From Cryptomeria japonica (Eukaryota > Streptophyta > Pinopsida > Cupressales > Cupressaceae), in the NCBI RefSeq assembly GCF_030272615.1, contig NC_081405.1, forward strand, positions 19,922,547 through 19,986,546: a DNA stretch of 64,000 bases, in the 5' to 3' direction. Each line of letters begins with the position of its first letter. Position 1 is the first letter of the stretch. Positions 47,730 to 59,800 of this stretch are shown one piece after another. The position numbers and the translations under genes are program-made. The notes beneath the pieces are model-generated. The model was not told the origin of the DNA. It worked only from the letters and a program-made list of their open reading frames with translations, and made no database searches.

Positions 47730-49510
47730 TTCAATAAAGGTTGCTAAATGATAATGCAATTGTGTTCATTATATCATTACATGCATATGAGGATGCATAA
47801 TCTTAAATTGAGTTGTACTATGGATTTGAAATGATTGATTCTGACAATGTTATTTCTATAATTGTGAATATTATGAAGGTAAGAATGGTCTAACCATTTT
47901 TATGTTACTAAGTGGATGCAGGATTAGCAATACCTTCGAAGGGAGGGAGAGTATCATCAAGGAGAGGTGTGTAGACAACGGATTGATCAAACTTGCCATC
48001 AAACCATGAACCCGGTCTCAATTCGTTAAGAAGTTTGTTGTCACCTTGGCACTTATGGTGGATTGCTTTGTCTTGTCAGTTAGTAGGTAGTTGGTCTAAC
48101 CTTAGATGTCTTTATGAAGTTAAGTGTTTGATGTTGCTCTTGGTTAAATAATTTTAATATTGATAATAATTGGAACATAATTATTCTTTTAGCAGATGAT
48201 TTCATTTATTTAATATATAAATATATGCTCAAATGAGAATGTATATAACAGATAGATATCTAAACATGTATGTGCATATGTATATGTACATTCAATTCAA
48301 TAGAAATATGTATGTACAAATATACATATACATATACAAATAAATAAATGTTATATAATTCTTAAATGAGGATATGTTTACTTATTAAATGTAAAGATTT
48401 GAATATTTTAAGTAAAATCATGCGGCTAAGCCGAGCCTTGTATAATATAATGGAATACGTTGAGAAGGCCTTAATTTATCTCTCCACCACCCCGAGCTGT
48501 TGCAAGCTCGCTTCACCATCCTAACGCCTTCTTGAATGGCGTTATTGTGTCTTAATATGCATTAATATCGGGGATTACTCCTCGAAGAGGGTTTGCTCAA
48601 TGGAAGAAAACTATCATCAATCGTTTCATACTCAATGCAGAGTTCTTGTTATAACATTGCAGAGGTCTTCGCACTCTATCTGCATCAAGACCCTAGCATT
48701 CAGTCCTTTCACAGAGGGAGGGAAAGGAATTCACATATTTCTGGCATTGTTGTTCCATCGGATTGTCACCTGGGAAAAGTGTAAGGGCACGGTATTGTTC
48801 ATTGTTTGGAAGAGTATAGCAAGCAGAGTTGTCTTGTTACAGGCACAAACCACCTCTTACCAATATTTGTTTTCATATTCTATTCTATGCTCGTGCCAAA
48901 TCTGTCTGTTAGACATTGTTGAATTAGTTTGTCATTAATGTCAAATCAACCTTTAGTTTTAATCACTATTCTCTGATTGATCAGATTATGTTTCTATGAT
49001 TGCTTCAGATTATATAATCTATGTTCCACACACAGTTAGCATGGGTTCAGATTGAAAGATCACTGTTTACCTTCAGAATGATGGTTGGCAGGAGATGATA
49101 CCACGTACAGCAGGTGGCCATGGAGAATGACTTTGCTTGATTTTCTTTACTTGATTACCTTTCGTTTATATCAATTGATGCATTGATCATTTACAGACTT
49201 CCGATGTTTTCTTTAAGTTTGTTTTCTATTGATCATTTACAGACTTCCGATGTTTTCTTTAAGTTTGTTTTCTATTCATATATAAGATGTCCTCATTATG
49301 AAGAATGAAAACACACGATTGAGAAAGCAGTTAAACAATAGTTGGGAGTTGGAGGTTAGTTATAACTATGTGTTAACTTCAGATTAAAATTGTGTTAAGA
49401 CTCCTCATGTTCGTTTATACCTGAAGAAGTTATCAGTTATGTGTGAACAACATTTCTTTCAAGTTCGAACAGCATTAATTTTCTATATTTGACACATAGA
49501 AGAAATGACA
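47730..49510. other. Unassigned sequence with a 46-bp tandem duplication
   Basis: No gene recognised. 49182-49227 is repeated exactly at 49228-49273. Confidence 0.5.
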
Positions 49511-49568
49511 GTTTTTGTTGGTGTTGGAAATAAGCCACACCCGGACCGACGATGGACTGGTCCAAGAG

Positions 49569-49640
49569 GGGCCAGTAGCTCAGTGGTAGAGCACTCCAGC
49601 AGCGTATGGAAGGTCCTAGATTCAAGTCCTAGCTGGTCCA
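49569..49640 (+). other. tRNA-like sequence in LTR1
   Basis: Acceptor GGGCCAG pairs with CTGGTCC (one G-U), D arm GCTC/GAGC, T arm CTAGA-loop-CCTAG. The B box is decayed (GATTCAAGTCC). The anticodon arm TCCA/TGGA has an 8-nt loop, so this is tRNA-derived rather than a normal tRNA. Confidence 0.8.
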
Positions 49641-49773
49641 TGTCTCAACATGGTATTAGAGCCAGGTCTAGGCTAGGAGCCCCAAGTACACGAGAGGTGT
49701 GGCTTAAGGGGAGGTGTTGGTGTTGGTGTTGGAAATAAGCCACACCCGGACTGACGATGGACTGGTCCAAGAG

Positions 49774-49845
49774 GGGCCAGTAGCTCAGTGGTAGAGCACT
49801 CCAGCAGCGTAAGGAAGGTCCTAGGTTCGAGTCCTAGCTGGTCCA
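49774..49845 (+). other. tRNA-like sequence with intact Pol III A and B boxes in LTR2
   Basis: 72 nt. A box TAGCTCAGTGG and B box GGTTCGAGTCC fit the Pol III consensus. Acceptor GGGCCAG/CTGGTCC, D stem GCTC/GAGC and T stem CTAGG/CCTAG pair fully apart from one G-U. The anticodon arm pairs only 3 bp (TCC/GGA) and position 33 is not T, so decoding function is unlikely. A TTTT run that could end Pol III transcription lies at 49857-49860. Confidence 0.82.
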
Positions 49846-49860
49846 TGTCTCAACAGTTTT

Positions 49861-50741
49861 GATAGTTTGAAGTGGTTATGGTTCGGGTAAAACTGTTTTC
49901 TAACTGATGACAGTTGTAACTGTCTTCTTAACCGATACTAATGTCTATATATTTCTTGTGTTCGAGAGTGGAGGTTGTGTGTTAGAAATGTGTGAGTGCT
50001 TTGAAGAATATTTTGTGTGCCTGTATTGGGTTGTTTGTTGTTGAAGAGGGTTCAATAGAGGGTTCTTTGAAGAACTTATTAAAAAATTCTGATGGTCTGT
50101 GCAAAATTACAAATCGATGAATATTCTAGGCAAGTGAGAAGAAGAGAAGGATCAAGGATTGATATGTTGATTTCTTCCTTGGAGTACCGAATGAAGAGTT
50201 GTTAGTAAGAATGATATGTGTGGCATGTTTCAGATAATCAGGTTTTGAAATCACTTATTGATTCCTTCACGACAACATTGTTGCAGTCTTAAACTTCTTC
50301 TTTAACATTGAATCTTTGAACAGAATTTAAAGAGTTTTTATTTGCTGATCATTTAATCTGATTGTGTGCTTCAACATATTCAATTGGCTAGATAGTATTT
50401 TTCTGTGTGCTAATGCATTTGTTTTGTTAGGTTCTCTCTAGAAACCTGATCAGATTCCTAAGAGACTGAAGACCTGAATCTTGGTTAACATGGGCTCAGG
50501 AGAAGACAACCTCCTCTTAAGGAGGACTTTTAGGTCTATTCGGACTGGATGGATCAATTTGTGCTTGCTGGTGTCCAAATTGTAGTTGCAAAACTTGGCT
50601 GGAGGCGTGGAGGTAAGGGCATCGTAGAGTTAAAAGGTTGTATGAGGAAAACATTCTAACCCTACTTGCTCATATAATTCATTAAAAGAAGAATATCAAA
50701 ACCAAAATAAGAAAAGTTGCACCAGCACTCATGCTCTCTTT
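49861..50741. other. Unassigned sequence
   Basis: No domain or element boundary recognised before the copia LTR at 50742. Confidence 0.35.
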
Positions 50742-51357
50742 TGTAAAGTTATATTCAATTGCAATAAAAGAACTATTATATATATGTGATAATATTGTCT
50801 AATATTTTATTGTTTCGTTTGCAGGCTGAAGGAGAGAGATCATTTACGTTTTCTATGTCTTCTCCAAATGATTCATATCGGGCTTTATATGTTTAGAGGA
50901 CCGGTCAATGGATGTCTTGACCGGTCATGTCATTTAGACATGACCGATCAAGGCACCCATTGATCGGTGCCTCTTCATAGTGCACATCCCGATCTATGTT
51001 ATGTTTGGTAACTAACATTAATAATTAAACTCTTGTTCGAAGCGGTGTTTAGTTAAGATGCTTTGTTAATGGCCCGAACAGGTTTAAGAACTAAACTCGA
51101 TAACAACAACATTCTATATGCTATCGGGTTACTAGCCCGATAGCATTAGATCAACGCTTAACTATGTTAAGCAAGTCATCGATCTAATCCTTCTTTTATC
51201 AATGTCAAGACTCAATATCATAATCATGATCAATGTTGTAATCCGATAAACATATTCAGTTCGGAAAGCATAAATCAGATAGCATAATCAAAACAGAACA
51301 AAGGAGATTAATAGGTTAGGAGAGTCTTATCTTGCAAAAGCTACTAATGCATTAACA
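50742..51357 (-). repeat. 3' LTR of the copia element, 616 bp
   Basis: On the minus strand starts TGTTAATGCATT after a GCTAAGAGGGAG purine tract and ends AACTTTACA. Contains a long hairpin (50898-50971) and a short perfect one (51118-51146). Confidence 0.88.
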
Positions 51358-51371
51358 CTCCCTCTTAGCTT

Positions 51372-51884
51372 TGGAAGATAGATAAAGTAACCTGCATCAC
51401 ATTTCTTTTTCATAATGTCAGTCTCCAAAATATATATCATCAATACACCTAATATGAAGTATCATCAGGACACAAGATACAAACATAAAACATCACTCTA
51501 ACCATGTGATATAAAAGATTCATTATTTCATTATGACAAGATATCACCTGAACACGTGATATCAATATTGCCTAAACACACAATACTAAGGATAAACATA
51601 TGAGGATGATTAAATTCTCATCTTATCCAGGTTGTGATATGTGCACAAGCATTTTATACAAATGTTTTATCACAACACCATCATGGTACATCCATCACAT
51701 ACCAGAGATCCAACATGATAACTAGTTAGAGAATCATAAGATCGTCACCTTATGATTTCTGTATACAAGTGTTCATTATCTGAGAGATCGTCACCTCTTC
51801 GATATGAACACAGGGGGTGAAACCCAGAATGTCTCAACATGACAAAAGAAGTTTACACATTAAACATCTTATTTACAAAGCAGA
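51372..51884 (-). other. 3' untranslated part of the copia element
   Basis: Lies between the pol stop and the PPT. Non-coding. Repeats of GATATCAC and GTGATAT around 51480-51660. Confidence 0.5.
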
Positions 51885-54800
51885 TTACCTTTCTATCATA
51901 CCTAAACCTTTTCTGAAGTGATCAACCTTCACTCTGGAAAGTGGTTTGGTCAGAATATCTGCAGTCCGATCTCCTGTGCTAACATATTCCAATTTGATCA
52001 CATTTTTGTCTACCATGTCTCGCACATAATGGTATGGAATCTCAATATGCTTGGATCTGTCATGAAATATTGGATTTATAGAAAGCTTTATGCAGCTCTG
52101 GTTGTCACAATGGATGACAGTGGGTTTCATAGGTTCACCAAATAGTCCCACAAGCAACTTCCTAAGCCATACTGCTTCTCGAGCAACCATGGAAGCTGCA
52201 ATGTACTCGGCCTCGGTGGAACTCTGAGCTATAGAAGATTGTTTTCTACTGATTCAAGATATCATGGCTGATCCCAAACTGAAGCAACACCTTGAAGTGT
52301 TTTTCCTGTCAGTCAAACTCCCAGCCCAATCTGAGTCTGTAAATCCGTGTAGGTCTAGATTAACTTTCTCATATTTGAGACCAAGGTTTAGAGTACCTTG
52401 TAAGTATCTCATAATGTGTTTCACTGCAATCAAGTGAATTTCCTTAGGCTCACACATAAACTGACTTAAGGCATTGACAGCATAACAGATATCTGGCCTT
52501 GTAATCACCAGATACATCAGGGACCCAATCATCTGTTTGTAGAGTATAGGATCAGTGGATTGTGACTCTGCTGCTGCTTCTCTAAGTTTATGTAAATTTG
52601 TTTCCATGGGAGAGGTCATAGGTCTGCAGTTATGCATTCCGAATCTCTTCAAGATGTCCAAGGTATACTTTCCTTGGTTTAGTATAATATTGTTAGAATT
52701 CTGCCATACTTCCAATCCTAGGAAGTAATGAAGGAGTCCTAAGTCCTTCATATCAAATTCTTTGGATAGATCATTCTTGCATTGATCTATAAGATGATCA
52801 TTTCCTGTGATTAATAAGTCATCAACATATAAAATCAACATTAGCATATCACCTTTATTTCTTTTGTAGTAGAGATTAGGATCTGCATCATTTTTATAGA
52901 AACCTAGTCCTGAGAGATAGGTGTCAATTCTTTCATACCAGGCCCTGGGAGCCTGTTTAATCCCATAGAGAGCTTTCTTGAGTCTGCACACATGAGACTC
53001 TGCATCATAAATTTCAAACCCTTCAGGTTGCTCTAGGTAGACTTCTTCTGAGATTTCACCATTTAGAAATGTTGTCTTAACATCCATTTGGTGTACCTTC
53101 CATCCTTTTGCTGCTGCAATGGCTAATACAGCTCTTATTGATGTATACCTGGCAACAGGTGCAAAAGTTTCTTCATAGTCTATTCCCTCCCTTTGTGAGA
53201 AGCCTTTGGCCACAAATCTGGCCTTGTGTTTCTCAATACTGCCGTCTACAACATGTTTGATTTTAAATAACCATTTAGATGAAAGCACAGATTTCTTGGT
53301 TGGCCTAGGAACAATTTCCCAAACATCATTTTTCATAATGGATTGATACTCTTCAGACATGGCATCCTTCCATACTTGATGTTTAAGTGCATCTGATACA
53401 TTGTTTGGTTCATTTTTAGAGAGATCATTCATGAGAGCAACATAGCTAGTGAATTTATTAGGTCTTTTGCTTTCCCTGAAGGTTCCTGAAGGAGCAGCAA
53501 ACTTCTGAGCTTCTGCTACAATCTTGGTGGCCCATAGAGGTATTTTCTTGAGGTTTTCTCTAGGTGGGATTGGAATTTCACCTATAGTTTCCTCAAGATT
53601 CTCCCTCTGAAGCTCAAGAGTAGGATCTTCTTCTATGTTAGGAGTGGGGATATAGATTTCAGGCTCTATTGTACTTAAGGCTCTTTTGAAGGCTAAGTCT
53701 TCTTCGAAGATTACATCCCTACTAAGTTCAATATTTTTCTGACCATGTATATATATTCTATAGGCCTTGGATGTTTCACTATATCCTACAAGTATTCCCC
53801 TTTTTCCAGAAGGTTCTAGTTTTAGTCTTTTCTCTTTAGGTACATGTATATAGACAGGACACCCAAATATCCTAAGGTGGTTGATATCTGGTTTTAGTTT
53901 GGTAAATACTTCCTCAGGAGTTTTATCTTCAAGGTGAGAGTGAGGACATCTGTTTTGTATATACACAGCAGTGTTAGTTGCTTCTACCGATTGATATTTA
54001 GATTCTGAACAAGAATCATGGCTTTGGCAGCTTCTACAATTGTCCTATTTTTCCTCTCAGCTACCCATTTTATTGAGGATTATAAGGTATTGTTAACTCC
54101 CTCTTAATCCCTGAGTTTTTACAAAAATCTCTAAATAATTTTGATGTGTATTCCCCCCCATTATCAGTCCTTAGGGTTTTGATTTTGTTACCTGTGTAGT
54201 TCTCTGTCACTGATTTAAACTCTTTAAACCTACTAAGGATCTCTTCTGATTCTTTACACTTCAGAAAGTAGATCCAAGTTTTCCTAGAGTAGTCATCAAC
54301 AAAAATTACATAATACAAACATCTTCCTAGAGAGGGAGTAGACATGGGTCCACATACATCAGAATGAACTAACTCTAATACTTTGCTTGTTTTCCTAGTA
54401 CTATTATGGAAGGCACCCTTGATATTTTTACCTAGGGCACATCCCTTGCATGCCTCTGAATGATATTGCTGCAACTTAGGTAAACCTGTGACAAGGTTTC
54501 CCATAGATGACAAAGCTCTATAATTCAGGTGGCCTAGTCTTCTATGCCAGACCTCATTTGCATTTGTTGCTTCATGAATAAGGGCTAGGTTGGGCTCTGT
54601 GCACAGCTCATACAAATAGCCTCATCTTTGACCAATGACTTTAGCTTTCTTGATGGAAGAGTTTCTCGGCCAAGCCAACACTTTGTTCTCCATGAAGGTT
54701 ACTCTGTATCCGTTATCTTCTAGGGCTGATATGGAGACTAGATTTCTCTTGATGCCGGGGACATACAGTACTCCTTCGAGTTGCAATGATATGCCTGTCT

Positions 54801-55437
54801 TCAGTTTGATGGTGCAGGAACCAATTCCTCTAACTGGATGTGAGGAATCATCTCCGATGGTTACTTCCTCTTCATTATCCTCTATCATGGAGTCTAGCAC
54901 TTCTCTAAACCCTGTAATGTGTTTGTGTGAACCATTGTCAATCACCCAGGAGTTAGATTTATTTGATGCATGGCTTGTAAGTGCTGAGTAGAGGACATAG
55001 TTCTGGGAGTCATCTTCTCTTTTAGATTTTCCTGCTCTGGCAAATGTGGCTTGTTTGGCTCTCTCTGGACATTTTGCAACAAAGTGTCCGAACTTATCGC
55101 ACCTATAGCATTGAATACGTGATAGGTCTTTCTTTGAAGTGTTGTTGCCTTGATGACCCTTCCTCTTCCTAAATTGCTTCTTCTTGGTTGTCTTATTTGT
55201 GCTAGTATTTAGGACTTGAAGGTCTTCATCTATGTTCTTTTGTTTTATTCCCATCTTGTTTAATCTTGATTCTTCTTGAAGACAATCGTCCCTTAATCTT
55301 TCAAACTTAGGATACTTGGACCTCGCACTGATGCCTTGGACGAATGTACTCCATCCACTAGGCAACTCATCTAGAGCAATGAGTGTTAACTCTTTGCTTT
55401 GGACCTCGTAATCCCGAGTTGCTAGTTCATCTCTTAG
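51885..55437 (-). pseudogene. Copia gag (3' part), protease, integrase, RT and RNase H, broken
   Basis: In order on the minus strand: gag C-terminus with knuckle CYRCDKFGHFVAKC (near 55100); protease VIDNGSHKHITG (near 54945), where the usual DSG reads DNG; a TGA near 54620; GAG-pre-integrase WHRRLGHLNYRAL and integrase HSDVCGP, RTDNGGEY (to 54070); a TAA at a Gln position plus a one-base loss near 54055; then integrase C-terminus and RT with YVDDLLITGND (near 52820), GLEVW and YLVITRPDI; a TGA at a Trp position near 52255; RNase H to 51885 with SSTEAEYIAASMVA, CDNQSC and ADILTKPLS. At least four lesions make the polyprotein non-functional. The first residues join the gag fragment at 63067 through the chromovirus TSD. 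Confidence 0.9.
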
Positions 55438-55442
55438 AATTG
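55438..55442. repeat. TSD AATTG, left
   Basis: Identical to 63062-63066 and flanks the chromovirus. Confidence 0.97.
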
Positions 55443-56830
55443 TGTCATGTCCCCACTCTAGCTCAGTCTAGCAGAGACATGTGAGTCAGCTTATTATGGG
55501 GTCTTGTAGGCTGACAGGGTTGGACAGAGACTCGGTATGGTTATTCAGTGTTGGAGACTTGGTATTCTAGCAGTTATTGATCAGTTGGGAGACATTCCTT
55601 GTTTTTAGGAGGCAGTTCCTACTTTTTAGGAGGTTTGATCATGCCCAAGGTTGGGTCTCCATGAGATGCCTCTTTGGGTTCAGTTTCAGAGAGATTGGGC
55701 TTGTTTCCTAAATTTTAGGAGCATCCCTAGATTTTAGGGATGAGACTACCAGTGAATCCTTGATTTCCGACTTCAGTCACAGATAGGTGACAGGATGATT
55801 TTAGGGTTTGTAATGTCAGTTGGGCATTTTATGGCTATTTGGGTTATATTTTTAATATTTCCTAAGTTAGCGTTTAATAATTAAATAAGGCTAAGTTGTT
55901 AGCCATTTTGGAGTAATAAGGGGATTTTTGGCCTCATTTGGATGCGCACCCTATTGTGTGATAGCTCGTTGGAAAGATCTTGAAATTCTTTAAATCTTTC
56001 TCTTTGGTCTCAGGGCAATTCAGTGAGCGGATTTCTGTCTATGAGGAAAAAGGTCATTTTCTAGTAACATGACCACTTTAAAATAAGAAATTATAACATT
56101 TCCACTAGACCATGCCACTTGGAGACAATTAGGGTTCGATTTGCAATTGAGAGGGGTTATAAGGGGATAGGAGCTTCATTCTATCATCATCTTTTGCATA
56201 TTTGACAACTTGTATGAATTTGCTCTGGAGAGCGATTTCTAGACTGGGACGCAAACCCCAGGATTAGGATTGGCTGGGACGTAGCCCTCAGCAATCTTTG
56301 GCACCGGACTTATAAGGCATTGTGTGTGGTGATTAAGGACAGAGGCATCAATTCTCAGTAGGGTTTCAGCGTGGCCTACCATCTTTCCAGTGGAGACGTG
56401 GTTCATTGCAGCTGGAGGAATGCCATTTGCAGCAAATACACCACGTGGTGTATAGGGTATTGCTTGTATTCACTTCCAGTGTATGTGGGGTTGGAGAACA
56501 TTCTTCATCTTCCAGTTTGACTTTGAATTTGTATGAGAGCTTGGGAAATACATTGGATTCATTGTTTGGCTTTGTAATTCAGACAAATCTGCCTGGTACG
56601 ATTTGCAATAATTCTGACTTTTGCTGTATACCTCATTTATTTCAGTATTGCTTCATATTTGCTGTTATCTATTCCTTCCTATGCTATTAAACAATCAAAA
56701 ACACAAAAACAAACAACCCTTTCTGCACTTCTGTCTAGTCTGTAAGAAAAACTTAAATAAACAGGAAAACAAAATTAAAAATAAAAAAATTACAGCAGGT
56801 TAACAGCAAAGATCTATCAGGGATCTTTCA
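55443..56830 (+). repeat. 5' LTR of the chromovirus, 1388 bp
   Basis: Starts TGTCATGTCCCC and ends ATCTTTCA. The ends are only a short inverted match (TG/CA). Confidence 0.97.
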
Positions 56831-56831
56831 G

Positions 56832-56845
56832 TGGTATCAGAGCCA
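56832..56845 (+). other. PBS of the chromovirus
   Basis: TGGTATCAGAGCCA, complementary to the initiator tRNA-Met 3' end, one base after the LTR. Confidence 0.95.
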
Positions 56846-56871
56846 TGTATTCTGCCAGCCTGTGGGGTTAA
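56845..56871 (+). other. Short upstream ORF in the chromovirus leader
   Basis: ATG at 56845 (its A is the last PBS base) opens eight codons and a TAA, ending 15 bp before the gag-pol ATG. It is the first ATG after the PBS and could lower or tune initiation at gag. Inference only. Confidence 0.4.
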
Positions 56872-56886
56872 TCAGACTTTATTTCT

Positions 56887-59800
56887 ATGCATTCGGGTAG
56901 AGCGGATATAAATAGGTATTACACACGCAGAAGAGCTCAGTACGAGCGTGAGTTTGGGATAGAACAGAATCCAGTCATGGCTGAGGAACAAGTGGGCGAC
57001 AGAAGAAATCAGGATGAGGAAGAGAGAGAGATGATGAGGACTCTTATCACTACTCAGCCCAGGATCGTCCAGGCATTAGATAGGTTACAAGATACCTTGG
57101 ATCGTTTGGATATGGATGGACACAGAGGTAGGCGTGGTAGGTCACCTTCAGTGGCTGGTAGTCACCGCAGCCATCAGTCCCAATCTTCAGTTGGGAGTTC
57201 CCATCATTCCAGCAGGAGGCACCGCCATCGTACACCTACTACGAATAGGCCATTGCTTCCTCAGTTCATACCAGGTGAACAACCAGCACAAGTGGAACCA
57301 CCGGAGGTTGGGTTCCAGGAGTCAGTTTTAGCAGCCACAGCTGAGTGGAGAGCTCTACCCCCTGAGGTTAGGGACGTTTTCCCTCTTCCCCAGTATTGTG
57401 CACAGCGTAGAGATACAACCAGGTTCAGGGGAGATCGTGGTAATAGACCACACCAGCAGCAGCAGAATTATGATTTGAATAGAGCTACTGGGAAGATTAC
57501 ATTGGCCCCATATAATGGCACAGGAGACACTAGCGCACGAGCGTGGGTCCACAAGCTGGACATATATCTTTCATTGAGGCCCATGCCTGAGCGTGAGGCT
57601 ATTCAGTTTGCTGTATTGCATTTAGAGGGGATTGCCTATGATTGGTGGCACCATGGATTGGTCACCCAGGATCACACCTTAGTTCACTCCTATACTGAGT
57701 TCACTGAGCGTCTCATTGCACGGTTTGACCGTAAGGATACAGAACTTTATTACAGGGAGTTGGCTCACCTTAGACAAACCGGTCATGCAGAAGCCTATAT
57801 TAATGAGTTCCAACGTATTGCAGTGATGGTACCGGATATGCCCCAGAGACGTAGTGTGATGTTGTTCACTGAGGGCTTGCAGGATAGGCTAAAGGGACTA
57901 GTGCGTGCTTTCCAACCAGCAACTCTTAAGGAGGCTATTGAGGTGACATTGAGACTAGATACTGTTCCCACTTCTTATCAGGCAGATAAGAAACCATTTA
58001 GAGATTCACGGCCTGCACAGAAGGCCAATACGTCCCAGAACAAAGAAGGGACTTCAGCGAAAACCCCTTGGATGAATCAGGAAACGAGGAATGAATTGAG
58101 GAGGAAAAAGTTATGTTTTTCCTGCAAGGAACCTTGGGAACCAGGACACCGTTGCATGGGTAAAGGAAAGGTTCATTTGATTGAGGTGACTTCTGAGTTA
58201 GGAGATGAGGAGGTTCTTGATACTGATATTGAGGAGGATATAGAGGATGTTGAGCAGGTTCAGACACAGTTGGAGCTAGACATCCCTGAGCCGTTGGCGT
58301 CAGCCAAAGTAGCTATGGCTACTCTCTCCAGTTATCCTAAGTTTCATGCCTTCCGGTTGAAAGGTACACTTAAGGGTAAGCGGGTCACCAGCTTGGTAGA
58401 CACAGGTGCTACGCATAACTTTATTGATCAGAAATTAGTTGAGAGGCGTGGCTTGCAGTATGAGGAGTTTGGTGGTTTTGGAGTGAAGGTGGCAGATGGT
58501 GCAGTTTTGGGTTGCACCAAACGGATTCCACAGCTTAGTATTCAGATGGGGAATTATACTTTGACTGATGATTTTTATGTGCTTCCTATAGAGGATTATG
58601 ATGTGGTTTTGGGCATGCAGTGGTTACAGGGTATTGGGCGTTACATTATTGATCACCAACGTATGCAGTTGGAGTTTCTGTCTGGAGGGAAGAAAGTGAT
58701 TTTGAGGGCAGCTTCAGATGGTGGACCTAGGGAAGTGACTTCTCGCAGGATGGAGACTATCCTCAGGCATAATGATGTACTCTGGGCTACGCATTGTTTG
58801 GTTAAGTCCAAAACACCCACACCCCAGGATGGCCGTGTGTTTCATGTGGACATTCAGTCAGTGATGGATCGCCATGGTAGAGTATTTGGTGATATACCTC
58901 CTGGAGTGCCACCAGATAGAGGTTTTGAGCATGGTATAGAGTTGGAGGAGGGAGCAAAGCCAGTGATTACTACCCCATATCGTCATCCTAGAGCTTATAA
59001 GGATGAAATTGAGAAGACAATTCATGAACTATTAGATATGGGTTTCATTCGACCGAGTTCTAGCCCGTTTGCTTCTTCCGTAGTGTTGGTTAAGAAGAAG
59101 GATGGGACTCTACGGATGTGTATTGATTATAGAGCCTTGAACAAGAAGACAATAAAAAACAGATATCCTATTCCGCGCATAGATGAGTTGTTGGATGAGT
59201 TACATGGGGCTGTCTATTTCTCTAAGATTGATCTTCGTTCAGGCTACCATCAGATTCGTGTACGCGCTGAGGATGTACACAAGACTGCTTTCCGTTGTCA
59301 CTATGGGCATTATGAGTTCCTGGTAATGCCTTTTGGCCTTACCAATGCACCAGCTACTTTCCAGTCCTGTATGAACCATATCTTCAACAAGCAGTTGAGG
59401 AAGTCGGTTCTAGTGTTCTTTGATGATATATTGATTTACAGTTGTACTTGGGAGGATCATCTCAGACATCTTGAGGAGGTACTTGGCATAATGGAGGATC
59501 AGTCTCTATTTGCTAAGCTTTCCAAATGTGAGTTTGGATTGAGGGAGGTGTTATATTTGGGACATGTGATCAGTGCTGATGGAGTGAAGGTGCATGAGGA
59601 GAAGATTCAGGCAATTCAGAATTGGCCCGTCCCTCAGAACATTACGGAGTTACGTGGATTCCTTGGATTGTGTGCTTATTATAGGAGATTTGTGAAGGGG
59701 TTCTCTCAGTTGGCGGCACCTTTGACAGATCTTACAAAAAAGGGGGCCTTCAGATGGACAGAACAAGCGCAGGGGGTCTTTGATAGACTCAAGGAGGTGA

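Larger units (their letters stand above)
49516..49855 (+). mobile_element. TRIM-like element with tRNA-bearing LTRs, 340 bp
   Basis: LTR1 49516-49650 (135 bp), PBS TGGTATTAGAGCC 49651-49663, a short non-coding stretch, PPT TAAGGGGAGG 49705-49714, LTR2 49715-49855 (141 bp, with one extra TGTTGG unit at its start). Both LTRs end GTCTCAACA, and identical GTTTT lies at 49511-49515 and 49856-49860. The 64-bp internal region has no coding capacity, so it is a terminal-repeat retrotransposon in miniature that depends on other elements. Each LTR contains a 72-nt tRNA-like sequence. The LTRs differ at about four sites besides the extra unit. Confidence 0.9.

Noticed and set aside
49569-49845. Two functional tRNA genes
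   Set aside because: Acceptor, D and T arms fold, but the anticodon arm is irregular, position 33 is not T, and both copies lie inside terminal repeats with TSDs.
56406-56803. Small ORFs repeated at 56406-56803 and 62637-63034
   Set aside because: They lie within the two chromovirus LTRs and are identical because the LTRs are identical. No domain.
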